Shown: positions 34,630 through 45,843 of the stretch, one piece after another
How positions within the stretch are numbered: the stretch's first letter is position 1
Layout: each line of letters begins with the position of its first letter
Origin: Otatea glauca
Lineage: Eukaryota > Streptophyta > Magnoliopsida > Poales > Poaceae
NCBI GenBank assembly: GCA_036346275.1
Contig: CM070723.1
Span: forward strand, 51,476,743-51,540,742
Direction of reading: 5' to 3'
DNA length: 64,000 nt
Made by a program: the position numbers and the translations under genes
Notes under the pieces: generated by a model
Databases searched by the model: none
Seen by the model: only the letters and a program-made list of their open reading frames with translations
What the model was told of the DNA's origin: nothing

Positions 34630-34635
34630 AATAAA
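34630..34635 (+). terminator. putative polyadenylation signal of the MADS-box gene
   Basis: AATAAA 120 bp after the stop codon, in gaatgaataaaacc. Confidence 0.55.
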
Positions 34636-34639
34636 ACCT

Positions 34640-35500
34640 TAGGTTGAAAAACAAGTGTTGCTTTACATGCTGGGATGAAAGAACAGGAACATGGATTTAC
34701 GACGTCTCATTTAACACGTTGTAAATCAAGCTTTTTTAAAATTTAAGGGTTGGCGAGAGCTATATATACTCATTTAGTTTAACTGAGAACAGAGTTCCAA
34801 TGATCTAACGTCAGTCGAAGATGCACACATCGTTAACACCACCTGCATACACACCACTACCAAGTACAAAACCACCTCAAACCCATCTGTTTTTTAACGG
34901 ATGGCATAAGCTCTATTGATTAATTAAAGTGATGATAGTGTTTCAAAGATATATAATGCCATTCCTAAGCGTTTCAAAGGAATTCTAGAGGGAGACTCGC
35001 CGGTAAATTGAACAAAAAGCTGGAGCAAGCATATCTAGAGGAAAACAAAGAAGAAATTAGAGAAACTAGCCTAATTTCACACGTGATTGCACGGCTAGAT
35101 GCTATAGTGCGTATGGTCATACTGAAACATAGTGTTATACTTGTTGTACAACTCTTATGGTTACGATAGAAATAAAATTATATTTGAGTAAATTTCATTT
35201 TGCACCATATAATCTTACCATTATTTCACACGGCACCGGCCTTTGCACATATTTCACTTAGGACCAGGTTTTTTTACCATCTATTGCATATATTCTCACA
35301 AACGAACGAAGATGGGCCAGGGGTTCTACGGATTGCGCCAGACAGACCCATAAAGATGACGGCCCAACAAAATAGGCCTGGCAACGACTTGTCGAAATCT
35401 GTGAAGTCCATGCGACCCACTATACCAAGCAAATACACCCTCTGTTCAAGATTACAAGGCGTATTTCCTTTTGTTACGTAGATCAAAAGATATTAAAAAT
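34640..35500. other. intergenic, no gene recognised
   Basis: AT-rich. The stretch 35195-35340 contains phrases (attttgcacca, atttcacacggcacc, catatttcacttagg) that look like an old repeat, but I cannot define its ends. No gene supported. Confidence 0.35.
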
Positions 35501-35502
35501 TA

Positions 35503-35765
35503 CTCCCTCCGTTGATAAATATAAGGCCTATAGTTTGAATATTTTTGTTGAAAAATATAAGGCGTGCATGTAGATTTAATGAGCCTTTCCACTTATACCC
35601 CTATTTATTCTCTCTCAACCATATGCATTTATTCATTATCTCCCATCTTCCAAGACAATTAAGAGGGATATGTAAGTCATTTTCTCTCATGACTTTCTCA
35701 ATTTCACCACAACCTTAATCCTTGTGCAAAGTCAAAATACGCCTTATATTTATCAACGGAGGGAG
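35503..35765. mobile_element. Stowaway-like MITE, intact
   Basis: CTCCCTCCGTTGATAAATAT at the left and its exact inverted form at the right, flanked by TA at 35501-35502 and 35766-35767. At 263 bp it serves as the reference for the split copy 14589-14818 plus 31860-31900. Confidence 0.85.
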
Positions 35766-35967
35766 TACTAGATTATCCCTAATTATTATTATTAAGCACT
35801 ATACTCAATACATATGTAGAGAATATAAAGTAAAGATGGATATTTATTAAGGTATGCAGGAAACATCACACTAATTTTGCAATAGAATATAAAATACACC
35901 ATATATTTATAAATAAAATCATTAAAAAATACGTCTAATATACTTGGAGGGAGGGATTACTACCATC

Positions 35968-35979
35968 TGCCTTGTTCTT
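35968..35979. repeat. LINE target-site duplication, left
   Basis: TGCCTTGTTCTT, identical to 36763-36774. Confidence 0.8.
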
Positions 35980-36762
35980 TTTTTTTTAATGGAAGCAGTA
36001 GGGAAGACCCCTACGATATATATATATATATAAGAGAACAAGATGTTGTACAAAGATTTATGTACAAAAATTAAAAGGAAAAACAAGCTCAAATTAGGGA
36101 AACAAATCAAGATAAAGAGTCTAGCTAATCAAATAAACTTTGTTTATGCTACTCTTTAACACATCACACATGCAGAGAGAGCTCATTTATAAATATTCTT
36201 TTTCAACTTGATATACTTGGAGCGATACTCTCAAATATCCTATCATTTCTTTGTTTCCAGATTACCCAAGCTGCGATAGTAATAATTTCCATGTATAAGA
36301 TAGAATCAAAGTTGTTCTTGCACGTTCTACCTTTAGAACAATATTCTGAGTATTATCCCAAAGTAATCCAATAATATTCCAGTATGCAATACTGAAAGAG
36401 CAGTTGAAGAATAGATGATTTAATGTTTCCACTTATTGATCTTGGCATAAAACACAATAGTAATCGTCCTCCAAATGAAAATGCTTTCTATGTAGCATAT
36501 CTTTAGTGTTCAATCTACCCATAAGCAATAACCATGCAAACACTTTGAGCTTCATCACGCATTTACTGTGTCAAATCCACTGAAAAGGTTTTGACGTGGC
36601 CATTATATGAAATGAATACTTATAGAACTTTTGTGACATATATATACTATTATGCCATATGTAGTATCCGAGTAATTGTTCATTGGCAAGAATCGTTGGA
36701 TACCGTCAATTAACAAGTTGTACTCGTTGAAGGCATCATCAAAAAGTGGTAAATTAAAGTTA
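35980..36762 (-). mobile_element. LINE (non-LTR retrotransposon), 5'-truncated
   Basis: Seen: a T run at 35978-35987 (poly(A) tail of a minus-strand insertion) and a 12-bp direct repeat TGCCTTGTTCTT at 35968-35979 and 36763-36774. Minus-strand translation shows the zf-RVT type C-terminal region of plant LINEs: VFAWLLLMGRLNTKDMLHRK, then CVLCQD, then LNHLFFNCSFSIAYWN, with the expected cysteine and histidine spacing (about 36380-36545). Stops occur before and within. The 5' part with endonuclease and reverse transcriptase is missing, as usual for truncated LINE insertions. Confidence 0.85.
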
Positions 36763-36774
36763 TGCCTTGTTCTT
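36763..36774. repeat. LINE target-site duplication, right
   Basis: TGCCTTGTTCTT, identical to 35968-35979. Confidence 0.8.
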
Positions 36775-36807
36775 CTTGGCGTTCATGCGGTTCATGGCGT
36801 GACAAGC

Positions 36808-37850
36808 TGCATAATTAATTCACGCCACTGCAATCTGGAATCAGGAAATGCTGTTTTAATGGTAAAGCTAGCTATTTGATTTCTCTATTCATCTTTCTGA
36901 GATGCATAGTTAAGTTCTCTAGGTTTCATTTTAGCGTAGAAAACAAATCAGCGTTGGAAGTTACTGGTTGCTACTCACCTGCCTGTGCCTAGCTGATTAG
37001 ATTCAGCAGCGGCGGCGCATGCAATGTGCCTATGCCTAGCTGATTAGATTCAGCGGCGCATGCAATGTGCCTATGCCTAGCTGATTAGATTCAGCGGCGC
37101 ATGCAATGTAAAATACTCTCTGCATTTTGGATATCAGCCTGAATTTCATTCGAGCGTCTGAACGGTGTACACTTTCCTGTTTGATCTGCAGTACAGCTGA
37201 ACGCTAAAGAGGTAAAAGAACGAGTGTTTGTCAAGTAGAAGTAGAACATTTTGCTTGAAACGTGATCCCCTGTTTTGACCATTGAATATCGGTAAACTTT
37301 TGATATGTTCAGATTTCTTTCTTTAGTTCTTTCTTTTCTGAAACCACAAGTTTTACTATGTTATCCAATGGGTTTTTTTTAATTTAGTGGAGTGGTGTAC
37401 AATACAAGCTGGAAGTTACTGGTGCTTCGGTTTTTGTGCTCTTGCTTCAACATGACTGATACCGACCACGATTTTATCTTTTTGACTCTTGTTCTAAATA
37501 AGAGACAGGAGTGCCGATTCAGAGTGATGTTTAGTACTACATCCAGTATGCTAAATCAGAAAAGAGGTTGATTGACACAACAACTGATGTATAATATACA
37601 GTCAGACTTTGACACTCACCTCTTCCTCACAAGCTGATTGATGCTAACTGCAATATACCATGCACTCCCTCTCTTTTGCTACAGAATTGAGTTCTCACCT
37701 TAATTACCTTCAGATATAAGTATGTTCCAAGTTTTCCATATAGAATGCGGTCAACTGAGTTGTTAACCTCTTATTGCTGTCCAGGATCCAGATTGATAGT
37801 ATGAAGCTGCTGATGCTAGTACTACTTTGTTACATATTTTTTTTAAAAAG
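36808..37850 (+). repeat. tandem segmental duplication, copy 1
   Basis: Collinear with 38058-40275 once the hAT insertion there is removed. Shared landmarks: ggaatcaggaaatgctg, agatgcatag, ggtttcattttagcgtag, attcgagcgtctgaacgg, ggtgcttcggtttttgtg, aggttgattgacacaacaac. It carries about 240 bp (37165-37405) absent from copy 2, and an expanded 41-bp repeat. No coding region recognised in either copy. Confidence 0.8.
36985..37107 (+). repeat. 41-bp tandem repeat, 3 units
   Basis: Three units of 41 bp (gcctagctgattagattcag core, ending gcatgcaat) at 36985-37025, 37026-37066 and 37067-37107. The second copy of the segmental duplication has one diverged unit near 39706-39746. Confidence 0.85.
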
Positions 37851-37858
37851 TCAAAATC

Positions 37859-38017
37859 CAGTTTTCAAAAAAACCTAAGATCGAAATTGCCGAAATTACC
37901 GTAGCAATTTGATTTCTTTCACATTTTTTTATTCGATTAGGATTTTGAATCTCGTCCAAGCCGAAATCCAAGATTTCACCGAGATTTTAAAAAATTTCGC
38001 CTAAATTTTTAACCATG
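37859..38017. mobile_element. small hAT-like fragment
   Basis: Ends in CATGGTTAAAAATTTAGGCG when read on the minus strand, close to the ends at 2158 and 38162. The left end cagttttcaaaaaaacc is weaker. The interior has the same cgaaat phrases. No matching 8-bp duplication was found, so ends are approximate. Confidence 0.45.
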
Positions 38018-38057
38018 AAAGAAACAGCTCAGCTATGTCTTCAATGAATTGCCGCGT

Positions 38058-40275
38058 GTACATAATTAATTGACGCCACTGCTATCTGGAATCAGGAAAT
38101 GCTGTTTTAATGGTAAAGCTAGCTATTCGATTTCTCTATTCATCTTTCTGAGATGCATAGCCATAGTTTAAAAAAAAACCGCGAAATTTTGGAAATCTCG
38201 GCCGAGATTTCGGATTTCGGTCGGAGACGGGATCCAGAATCCTGACCGGGTAAAAAAATACTTAAAAACATTAAATTGCTACAATAATCTTAGAAATTTC
38301 GACGAGATTTCACCAAACCTCGCCGAAATCTCGGGTTTTTTTTGCTTGTCTTTGACTTTTTATGACCAGATTTGGTCCAATAACCCTTAAGAAAGTCATC
38401 TTCCATGAAATTTTGTTTAAAAACCAAATTTTTGATACGTTTTAAAATTTCGGTAGAAACACTGTCAGTTTTTTATAAAATTGTACAACCTTGATCATGA
38501 TCTGAAAAATTTATGTTACTATCTTTAGTAGTGTAGAATCATCCAGAACAATTAAAAAATAATTGAACTTCATTTGTTATGTTTAAAAAATCAAAAATAG
38601 AATGAACATAATTGGGACAGTAACTTTGTCAGAATTTTATAAATTTTCTCGAATATGATCATGATCCAATTTTTTTATGAGATTAAGAAGTGCCTCAGTA
38701 TTTTCAAAAAAAATATAAATTTATTTGTTTGCTCAATCAAATTTATGTAAGCATTGAACTTCATTTGTTATATTTCAAAAATCAAAAACAGAAAGAACAT
38801 AAATAGTACAGTGCCCTTGTAAGAATTTTATAAATTCACTGGGAGTGTGATCATGATTCAAACTTTTTTTGAGATCTTAAGCATTTTCTTAGAACCCTTC
38901 TGTAAATTTTTCAAAAATTTTAAACATTTTTTGTTGCTAAAGAAAATCTATGTATTGATCATCAGGCTTTTATCAAGACGTAGCACTGTCACAATTTTTA
39001 GAACTTTTTGAATCTTGATCATCATTTGAAAATTTCCAAAATTTTCTAACGTGTTTTGAACTACTTCTCATTTGGTTGAATTTTGCCGGTAAGGCTTTTA
39101 TCAGAACAATAGCACTGTTCGAATTTTTAAAAATTCATGAAGCTTGATCATCATCTCAAAATTTTATGGGAATATTAGTGATACATTATAACCATGTACA
39201 AAAATTTAAAAAATTTCTAACATGATTTGTTCTATTTTTCATTCGGTTCAAACTTGCCGGTCAACGTTTATCAGGACAGTTGCAATTTTTGAATTTTTAA
39301 AAATACATCAGATTTGATAATCATTTGAAATTTTTATAGGAATATCATTGATGTGTCAGAAACTTCCACAAAAAAATTTAAAATTTTTCAACATCGTTTG
39401 AGCTATTTTTCGCTCGGTGCAAATTCATCGAAATCTCAGCAAATTTCGCCGAGTTTTGGGAATTTCGGCCGAAATTTCGTTTTTTCCGGTAGAAATAAAA
39501 CAGGATTTGAATATTTGTTTTTGAATTTCGTCCGAGATTTCTCCGAAATTCCGATATCTCGACGAGATTTCAGATTTCGGTCAAGAGCAAGTTTTCATGC
39601 GAAAACAAAATTTGAATCCTCGTGCATAGCTAAGTTCTCTAGGTTTCAGTTTAGCGTAGAAAAAAAATCAGCTTTGAAAGTTAATGGTTGCTACTCCCCC
39701 TGCATATGCCTAGCTGATTAGATTCAAGGGCGCAGCGCATGCAATGTAAAATACTCTCTTGCCTTTTGGATACCAGACTGAATTTAATTCGAGCGTCTGA
39801 ACGGCCTTGAATGGTACAGAGAGAAAGTTACTGGTGCTTCGGTTTTTGTGCTCTTGCTTCAACATGCCTGATACCTACCACGATTTTAGCTTTTGACTCT
39901 TGTATTAAATAATAGAGACAGGAGTCACAGGAGTGACGATTCAGAGTGTTGATTAGTACTACATCAAGTATGCTAAATCAGCTGAAAAGAGGTTGATTGA
40001 CACAACAACTCATGTATAATATACAGTCAGACTTTGACACTAACCTGTTCTTCACAATCTGATTGATGCTAACTGCAATACACCATTCATTCCCTCTCTT
40101 TTGCTACAGAATTGAGTTTTAACCTTAATTTACCTTCAGATATATAGTTTGTTCCAAGTTTTCCTTACAGGATGCGGTCAACTGAGCTGTTAACCTCTTA
40201 ATGCTGTCCAGATCCAGATTGACATCAAGCTGCTGCTGCTAATAGTACTACTTAGTTACATATTTTTCAAATTCA
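38058..40275 (+). repeat. tandem segmental duplication, copy 2 (with hAT insertion)
   Basis: Homologous to 36808-37850, interrupted at 38162-39622 by a hAT-like element. It lacks the segment equivalent to 37165-37405. It ends about 170 bp from the stop codon of the AAP gene on the other strand. Confidence 0.8.
38162..39622. mobile_element. hAT-like non-autonomous element with exact 8-bp duplication and a known empty site
   Basis: Seen: 8-bp direct repeats TGCATAGC at 38154-38161 and 39623-39630. The left end is CATAGTTTAAAAAAAACC; the right end, inverted, is CGAGGATTCAAATTTTG. The paralogous site at 36895-36920 reads gagatgcatagttaag with no insertion, which confirms the boundaries. The 1461-bp interior has many internal partial repeats of the type gaactt..tttg, ttgatcatgatc and accgaaatttcg. 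There is no transposase. Confidence 0.8.
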
Positions 40276-40445
40276 AGCATATTAATCTCTCTAAATTTAC
40301 CACTTACATTGACACTTCACTCTCAAATTAACCCCTGTCTTACAACACGAACCACTTAACCTGTAATAGCCGTATGTATCATCACTATGCATGCATGCTG
40401 ACGTGTTTGTATCATCGATGATATATCCGATCGCTTGATTGTTTT

Positions 40446-43400
40446 TTAGGAGACCTTGAATGGCCTGTAGCCTCCGACGTCCTTGATGAGCCCCTGCACG
40501 GAGCCGGCGGCGGCGAGGATGGAGACCATGAGGCAGGCGAGGCTGAGCACGTTCATCCACGTCCACGTCGGCGAGAAGCGGCGCACCTTGGCCTGCGCCA
40601 TGTACATCTGGAGGGGGAAGTAGACGGTGAGCGGCCAGAAGGAGACGGCGCCGATGAGCCCGAGGAAGTCGTTGAAGAAGGGGAAAACCATGGCCACCAC
40701 AACCGTCAGCACCACGTACGCCGTGCGCCACACCAGCCGGAACGGGCTCAGGGGGAAGTCGCCGGCGAGGGGCAGGCGCACGACGCGCTCGGCGTTGAGG
40801 AAGGCGCTCTCCGGCCACCGCCGCTGCGCCCAGCCTTCCACGAACTGGTAGATGGGCTGGCAGAACACCTGGTAGGCGCCGATGAGGTGCACGGCGATGC
40901 AGACGTTGCCGACGTCGATGAGCCAGAAGGGCTCGTAGAAGCCGAACCCCGTGAGGAAGTTCCCTGGCGCACGGTTGCCGAACGCCGCGTACCCTAGCAC
41001 CCCGCAGAGCATGTAGAACATGGTCGTCGTCGACACGCCGATGAACGACGCCTTCTTCATCACCTCGTTCTCCGGCGGGCTCGACCTCAGCGTGTCCTGC
41101 ATCATTGCACCAAAAAGAATCCTCCTTACTTAATATCTACTGCAATTGGACATCTGCAAGGGGTGGACTTGCAAACTGACCACGTTGACCGATCTTGACC
41201 TAGGAATCAGAGAGAACTCTACTAATGTCAGAGGCGTTGAGATTTGCACTGGATGGGGTGTAAATGTGCAATCAATTAAATTCGATTTTGGAAATGCCTC
41301 GAGACTTGTCTTGTTTTCGTGTCTTTGCTTTAGGAAGGTACAATAGCAAATCTAACTACTGACTAATAGTAAGCTAAAAGCCAACTTGTATAATAACTGT
41401 CTCTAAATATTGTATCTAGATGTTGTGCAATAACTATCTTCTCTTTTTTGTACATAAATGATCTACCTATACTCCCGTGCAAAGCTGGCTACTAAATAAG
41501 AGTCAGCTCTCTTCTCTTTCCTCTTTTCTCACTTCTCCACATAGACCAAAGCTGATATGTACAGGCTAAGAGCCAGCTGACATGATCTTATTGTACATAC
41601 CCTAATAGTCTAATGAAAACTGTCCTGTGCTAGCTCAATTGATAATTTAGTATCTCTCAAAAATGGTAAAATGTCTTTTCTATAGGATGCTGCAAGATAA
41701 GGTTTACTAAGAAGAGATGGCACTTTGGTGGAGAAAATTTTCAAGATTTGGAGCACAGGAAGTGGTCATTTTTTAGCAATGCTCTAGTATGTGCATTCTG
41801 AATACCGATTCACTGTTGTGAGAAGAGGATTACAATAATTTGAACTTTGATGGATGAATGGACAGCTATTGAAAATATCTCTATCTCCATGTTACCATTC
41901 ATGGCAAAGATTTGCCATGAATTATTTTGACTGTTCATACCCATGCAGAGTCTGAACCGGGCTTCAATGGAGAGCAGAGACTCTTCGTTGCCTTTTGGAC
42001 CATTTTCTCAAGAAGAATTTCCTATTTTCCATCTGATGTAGGTACCAGGAAGTTAATGCTTTATATTGGACTGATAAATTTGTCCTCTTGTAGGGTTCAC
42101 CCATACTGTTTTCCTTCAGAGTTTGTCCTCTAGCCACAGCGCAAAAGATCACGGGCATGGGCTCGTATATATAGTACCAATGATTCTCTGAGATGATATT
42201 TTTTAAAGAAAAAAGGACCGAAGTACCGCTATGACTCATTAATTTGTTTAGTTATTTTGTCATTTTATTGTACATCTACCATGCACTGAAAAAGGAAAGA
42301 TTTGCTCTGAAGATACAGCAAGATAATTAGTAGTATAACTCATTTGTTTTCGTGCTAGCAAATTTATCCGCACAACTATCTGGCTAGATATTATGATATA
42401 GTTGTCTTTGATATACAACTCTTGCTTCTTATAAATGAAATACAATTGTATTTGTTATATAATTCTAATATCAATATATGATTAATCTGCACTGTTATAA
42501 TCAGGTCCACCAAAATAAGTTGTGAAGATTCTTCTTTTTTACTTTCAATTAATATGAGAATTTCTACGATTTTTTTCTTTTTTAGGAATATTATAGGATT
42601 TTCTTACCGTTAAAACAAAACAGATGTCTTAAAAATCACATGTTATTTTTATTTATATAGATCGATTAAGCTGATATAGCCATATAGATTACCTGAATTT
42701 CTATGAGGACGTTGGAGAAGGAGTAGGCAAAGGCAATGTCTCCAAGGGACTGAAATGCTCTCCAAATCTTCTCGGTTGCGGACACATCCACCCCAACAGT
42801 CACCCCTGTTAGCGTTGTCTTTGCATGCGCCCCACCTGCAAATCAATCAACACACATACATTGCATCACGGGCCAACATGTATGATACAAACAAAAAGCC
42901 TCATCAACATGTCCAGTGTCCTCATGCACTGCTTCAATTCTTGCCCTACCAAAAACTATATCATCATCATATCTTTTTGTTCTGTTCCTTATGAGGTGTG
43001 AATTATAAAGTGAACATCGAAGATTTATAGAGTACAAGGAAGAAGAGATATTTCCTGTTCAAAGATATCAGCAAATCAATCATATATATGAGCATGTATA
43101 TCAGTTAGTAGTATTAACCTGCTATTGTTGCTATGGAGAGTCCAAGGCCTATGGTTGAGTAAGCCAGGGACATGACAGCTGCGACAATAGAGAGCCACCA
43201 AATCTTGTGGAAATTCGGCAGCTGCGAGAGCATGATCTGGATGCTTGCAAATATGATCATGTTTGTTGTGTTGGATGCTTCACACTTGGCATCGTGGCCG
43301 TTATGGTGGAAGCAGTTGGACCGTTTGATCGCCCTGCAGGTTGATTTATTCAGAGAAGAAAAATTAGAGGGAGATTTTGGTAGTAACTTATATGCATGTT

Positions 43401-44606
43401 AATATGATCAATCATTTGACAGTACTCAGCAGTGCGAGTAGATGCTTATCGCGAATAAGATTCTTCTTGTAACCATGCCAATATAGATCACTCCTTTAGC
43501 TAATTGCCAATTCTTTTTCGAGGGAAAAGCAGTATCTGCATTTTCCAACTACTTGTGAACTGTCAAATAACGTTGTCTTTCCAACTTTTGTCTGCTTGTT
43601 TGATCCTGAAAACACCCTCTTCGACTGACAGAATGGAGACATATCAGGAAAAAAAAAACTTCACTTTGCTTTAGAGAAGTGGACTCTTCACCCTCTTCTA
43701 TTCTCCTACCCAAAACGACACACACACACAGACACCTACATATCTTTCCCCCTCAAGAAAAAACACAATGAGACAGCATTTGGAGCGCACAAAACAAATG
43801 CTACCAAGAAGCAAATCAACGCGACTGGCTAATTTTTCTCATCTACTAACTAAAGGCTTATTTGCATACATAAAACATGCAGTGTTGTGTGTCGGTTTGA
43901 GTATAGTTTGAGACATGCATGCGTACCCCATGCTGATGGCCGTGGTGATGGTGTAGCCAATGGTCACACCGACCAGGTTGATGTACTGTGCGAGAGAGCA
44001 GAGCCTGTACTTGGCAACGCCTGCAAGATCAACCAGGATTCAGGAACAAATTAAGGAGAAGAATTACCCAAGCCGGAATCAAATATCCTAATCTAATTCC
44101 TTTATTACGTGGTCAGGCAAGGCACGTTCGTACCGAGGTTGGACCTGACGGCCTCGCCGTATGTGTAGTTCCTCTTGCCGTGGACGGGGTCCGGCGAGCG
44201 GTAGCAGTCTGCGAGGAGGCTGGAGCAGAACCAGGTGATGACGGAGAAAGCGACGAGCACGGCGGGGCCGATCAGCCACCCCAGCTGCGCGATGGCCCAC
44301 GCCAGCGACAGCACCCCGGACCCGATCACCGCCGTGATGATGTGCGCGCTCGCCGTCACAAGCGTCCCTGCATGCATGGAGAAGACGTCATATATATCGC
44401 CTAAGATATACAGCATGTCGATCCATCCATGCACGCATGCATGGCACTTGGCTACAAGGAAGGATGATGCATATGAACATACCGGTACGCCTTTCGCGGC
44501 CGTCGTCGTCGAGGTCCGGCCGGTCGCCGAAGCCGGCCTCGGCGATGTTGAACGCGGCGGGGTTGGCCGCCTGCTTGCCCATACCCTTCTGCGTCTCCAT
44601 CACCAT
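40446..44606 (-). CDS. AAP: amino acid permease (AAP family), six exons, 486 aa
   Basis: Exons on the minus strand: 44606-44483, 44367-44134, 44020-43927, 43333-43119, 42835-42693 and 41096-40446. All introns are GT-AG, phases agree, and the total is 1461 bp with stop. The start at 44606 (MVMETQKGMGKQ) is the first plausible ATG; 44600 is an in-frame alternative. After an acidic cytosolic N-terminus (residues 1-41), TM1 follows in exon 2 (LVTASAHIITAVIGSGVLSL). Other family signatures are INLVGVTIGYTITTAIS (exon 3), NCFHHNGHDAKC (exon 4), FAYSFSNVLIEIQ (exon 5) and the long last exon with DTLRSSPPENEVMKKAS and about five further membrane segments, ending GGYRPFKVS. AAP proteins are plasma-membrane proton-coupled amino acid importers of the AAAP superfamily; substrate preference and orthologue cannot be set here. 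The length fits the family and no residue looks damaged. Intron 5 (41097-42692) is long and holds a probable MITE. Confidence 0.95.
41334..41607. mobile_element. probable MITE in intron 5 of the AAP gene
   Basis: AGGTACAATAGC near 41336 and an inverted TGTACAATAAGATC near 41588-41601 could be terminal repeats; the interior has aagccaact/agccagct phrases known from small grass repeats. No target duplication is clear. It would be removed on splicing. Confidence 0.35.
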
Positions 44607-45100
44607 TATGCCTGCAGTGTGACCTGCCTTGCTTGCACTCGCACAGCTTGTCACAATATTAACAAGCCGTGAGAGAACGAGCACTTCTTGTGTGTGTCTC
44701 CCCTCTGTGTGGTGTGTGTTTGAGTGAGAGAGGGAGATGTTGGTCACAAGGGAGGATGGAGGAGGCGATGCCGTCCTTTTGTAAGCGATGGCAGTGGCGT
44801 ACACAGGAGAAAAATAGATAATGTATTTAGTGTTGCTTTATTTTCTTATGTTTACGATGAACGACTGGTGCGATGTCTTGAAGACCGCCGAAAAAGATAT
44901 CAGAGACACGAGGAGAGGGCGGCTGCAGTTTAACCTCGAAGACGAGCGGTGGGGATTTGACGCTGGGGAAGTGCTAGCTCCCTGTGCCTTTTGTGTGTGT
45001 CGCCTTGTTTCACACGTGCTACTAGGCTACTAGTACCGACAAAGGACAGTGCAAGAGGGAAAATGAGAAGAAAATTAAGCTTGTAGATGGGATTTGCCGG
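44607..45100 (-). promoter_or_regulatory. upstream region and 5' leader of the AAP gene
   Basis: The region directly upstream of the ATG has GT/GA-rich sequence (gtgtgtgtttgagtgagagaggg near 44715-44737). No unambiguous TATA box was found on the minus strand. Nothing else recognised; the repeat-like sequence starts near 45110. Confidence 0.4.
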
Positions 45101-45109
45101 ATTACAACT

Positions 45110-45540
45110 TCTTATCTGCCATCCATTCCAGGTTCAACTTATCGATGATAATCACTCGATTATCGACCTTACCTAGCTGACACGAAATCATAAACCGCTC
45201 GGTAAATCGGTCTAATTCAATTATTTTTTGAAAATTTGAAAAAAATTTATGCTTGTAAACCGGTCTAAAATCGGTGAATATAATCGACGAAAATTGCTCA
45301 AAAAATCGGCCACCAAAGAAGTTCACTTAGTCGGTCGATTATCGCTAAATATTGACCGATAATCGGTGAATATCAACCGATTATCGTTGAATATCGACGT
45401 TTGTCGGTGAAAATCGATTTTTTTAATTTTTTTTTCCTTCAAAAAATTTGATTTTGAAACCCTTTGATTTTTAACGATTTTCGACCGATTATCGACGAAA
45501 ATCGATACCAACCAGAGGGCAATTTTTAAGGTCAAATCGA
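45110..45540. repeat. AT-rich self-complementary repeat block (cgattatcg phrases)
   Basis: Dense in atcgattatcg, atcggtgaatat and gaaaatcg phrases that pair with each other. In style it resembles the interior of the hAT-like elements at 7354 and 38162, but clear ends or duplications were not found, so class is open. Confidence 0.45.
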
Positions 45541-45843
45541 TAAAGTAAGCATGATCCATTCTTTATGCTCGATCGTATAGGATCAAGCGTACGGACCAAC
45601 CAATTATTGGGGGGCTCTGGTAATCACCAAAGTGCCAACATATTTTTGCTACCGCTACTCGCCACCAGGATATCTATTCCAATTTGGCCTGCCCGGCTCG
45701 AGTTTTCCGGGCTTGGGATGGGCACGGGCCAAGATTGCGGATCATCTGTCCGGTCTAAAGTTCGATAAAAAACAAAATAATAATGACAATAATTAAAATC
45801 AATGTGTTCATGATTCCTGCTTGTCATGGTTGAGTCTTCGTAG

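Noticed and set aside
40297..40972. Alternative-frame open readings over the last AAP exon
   Set aside because: GC-rich shadow frames of the permease exon; composition R/P/A-rich and no domain.
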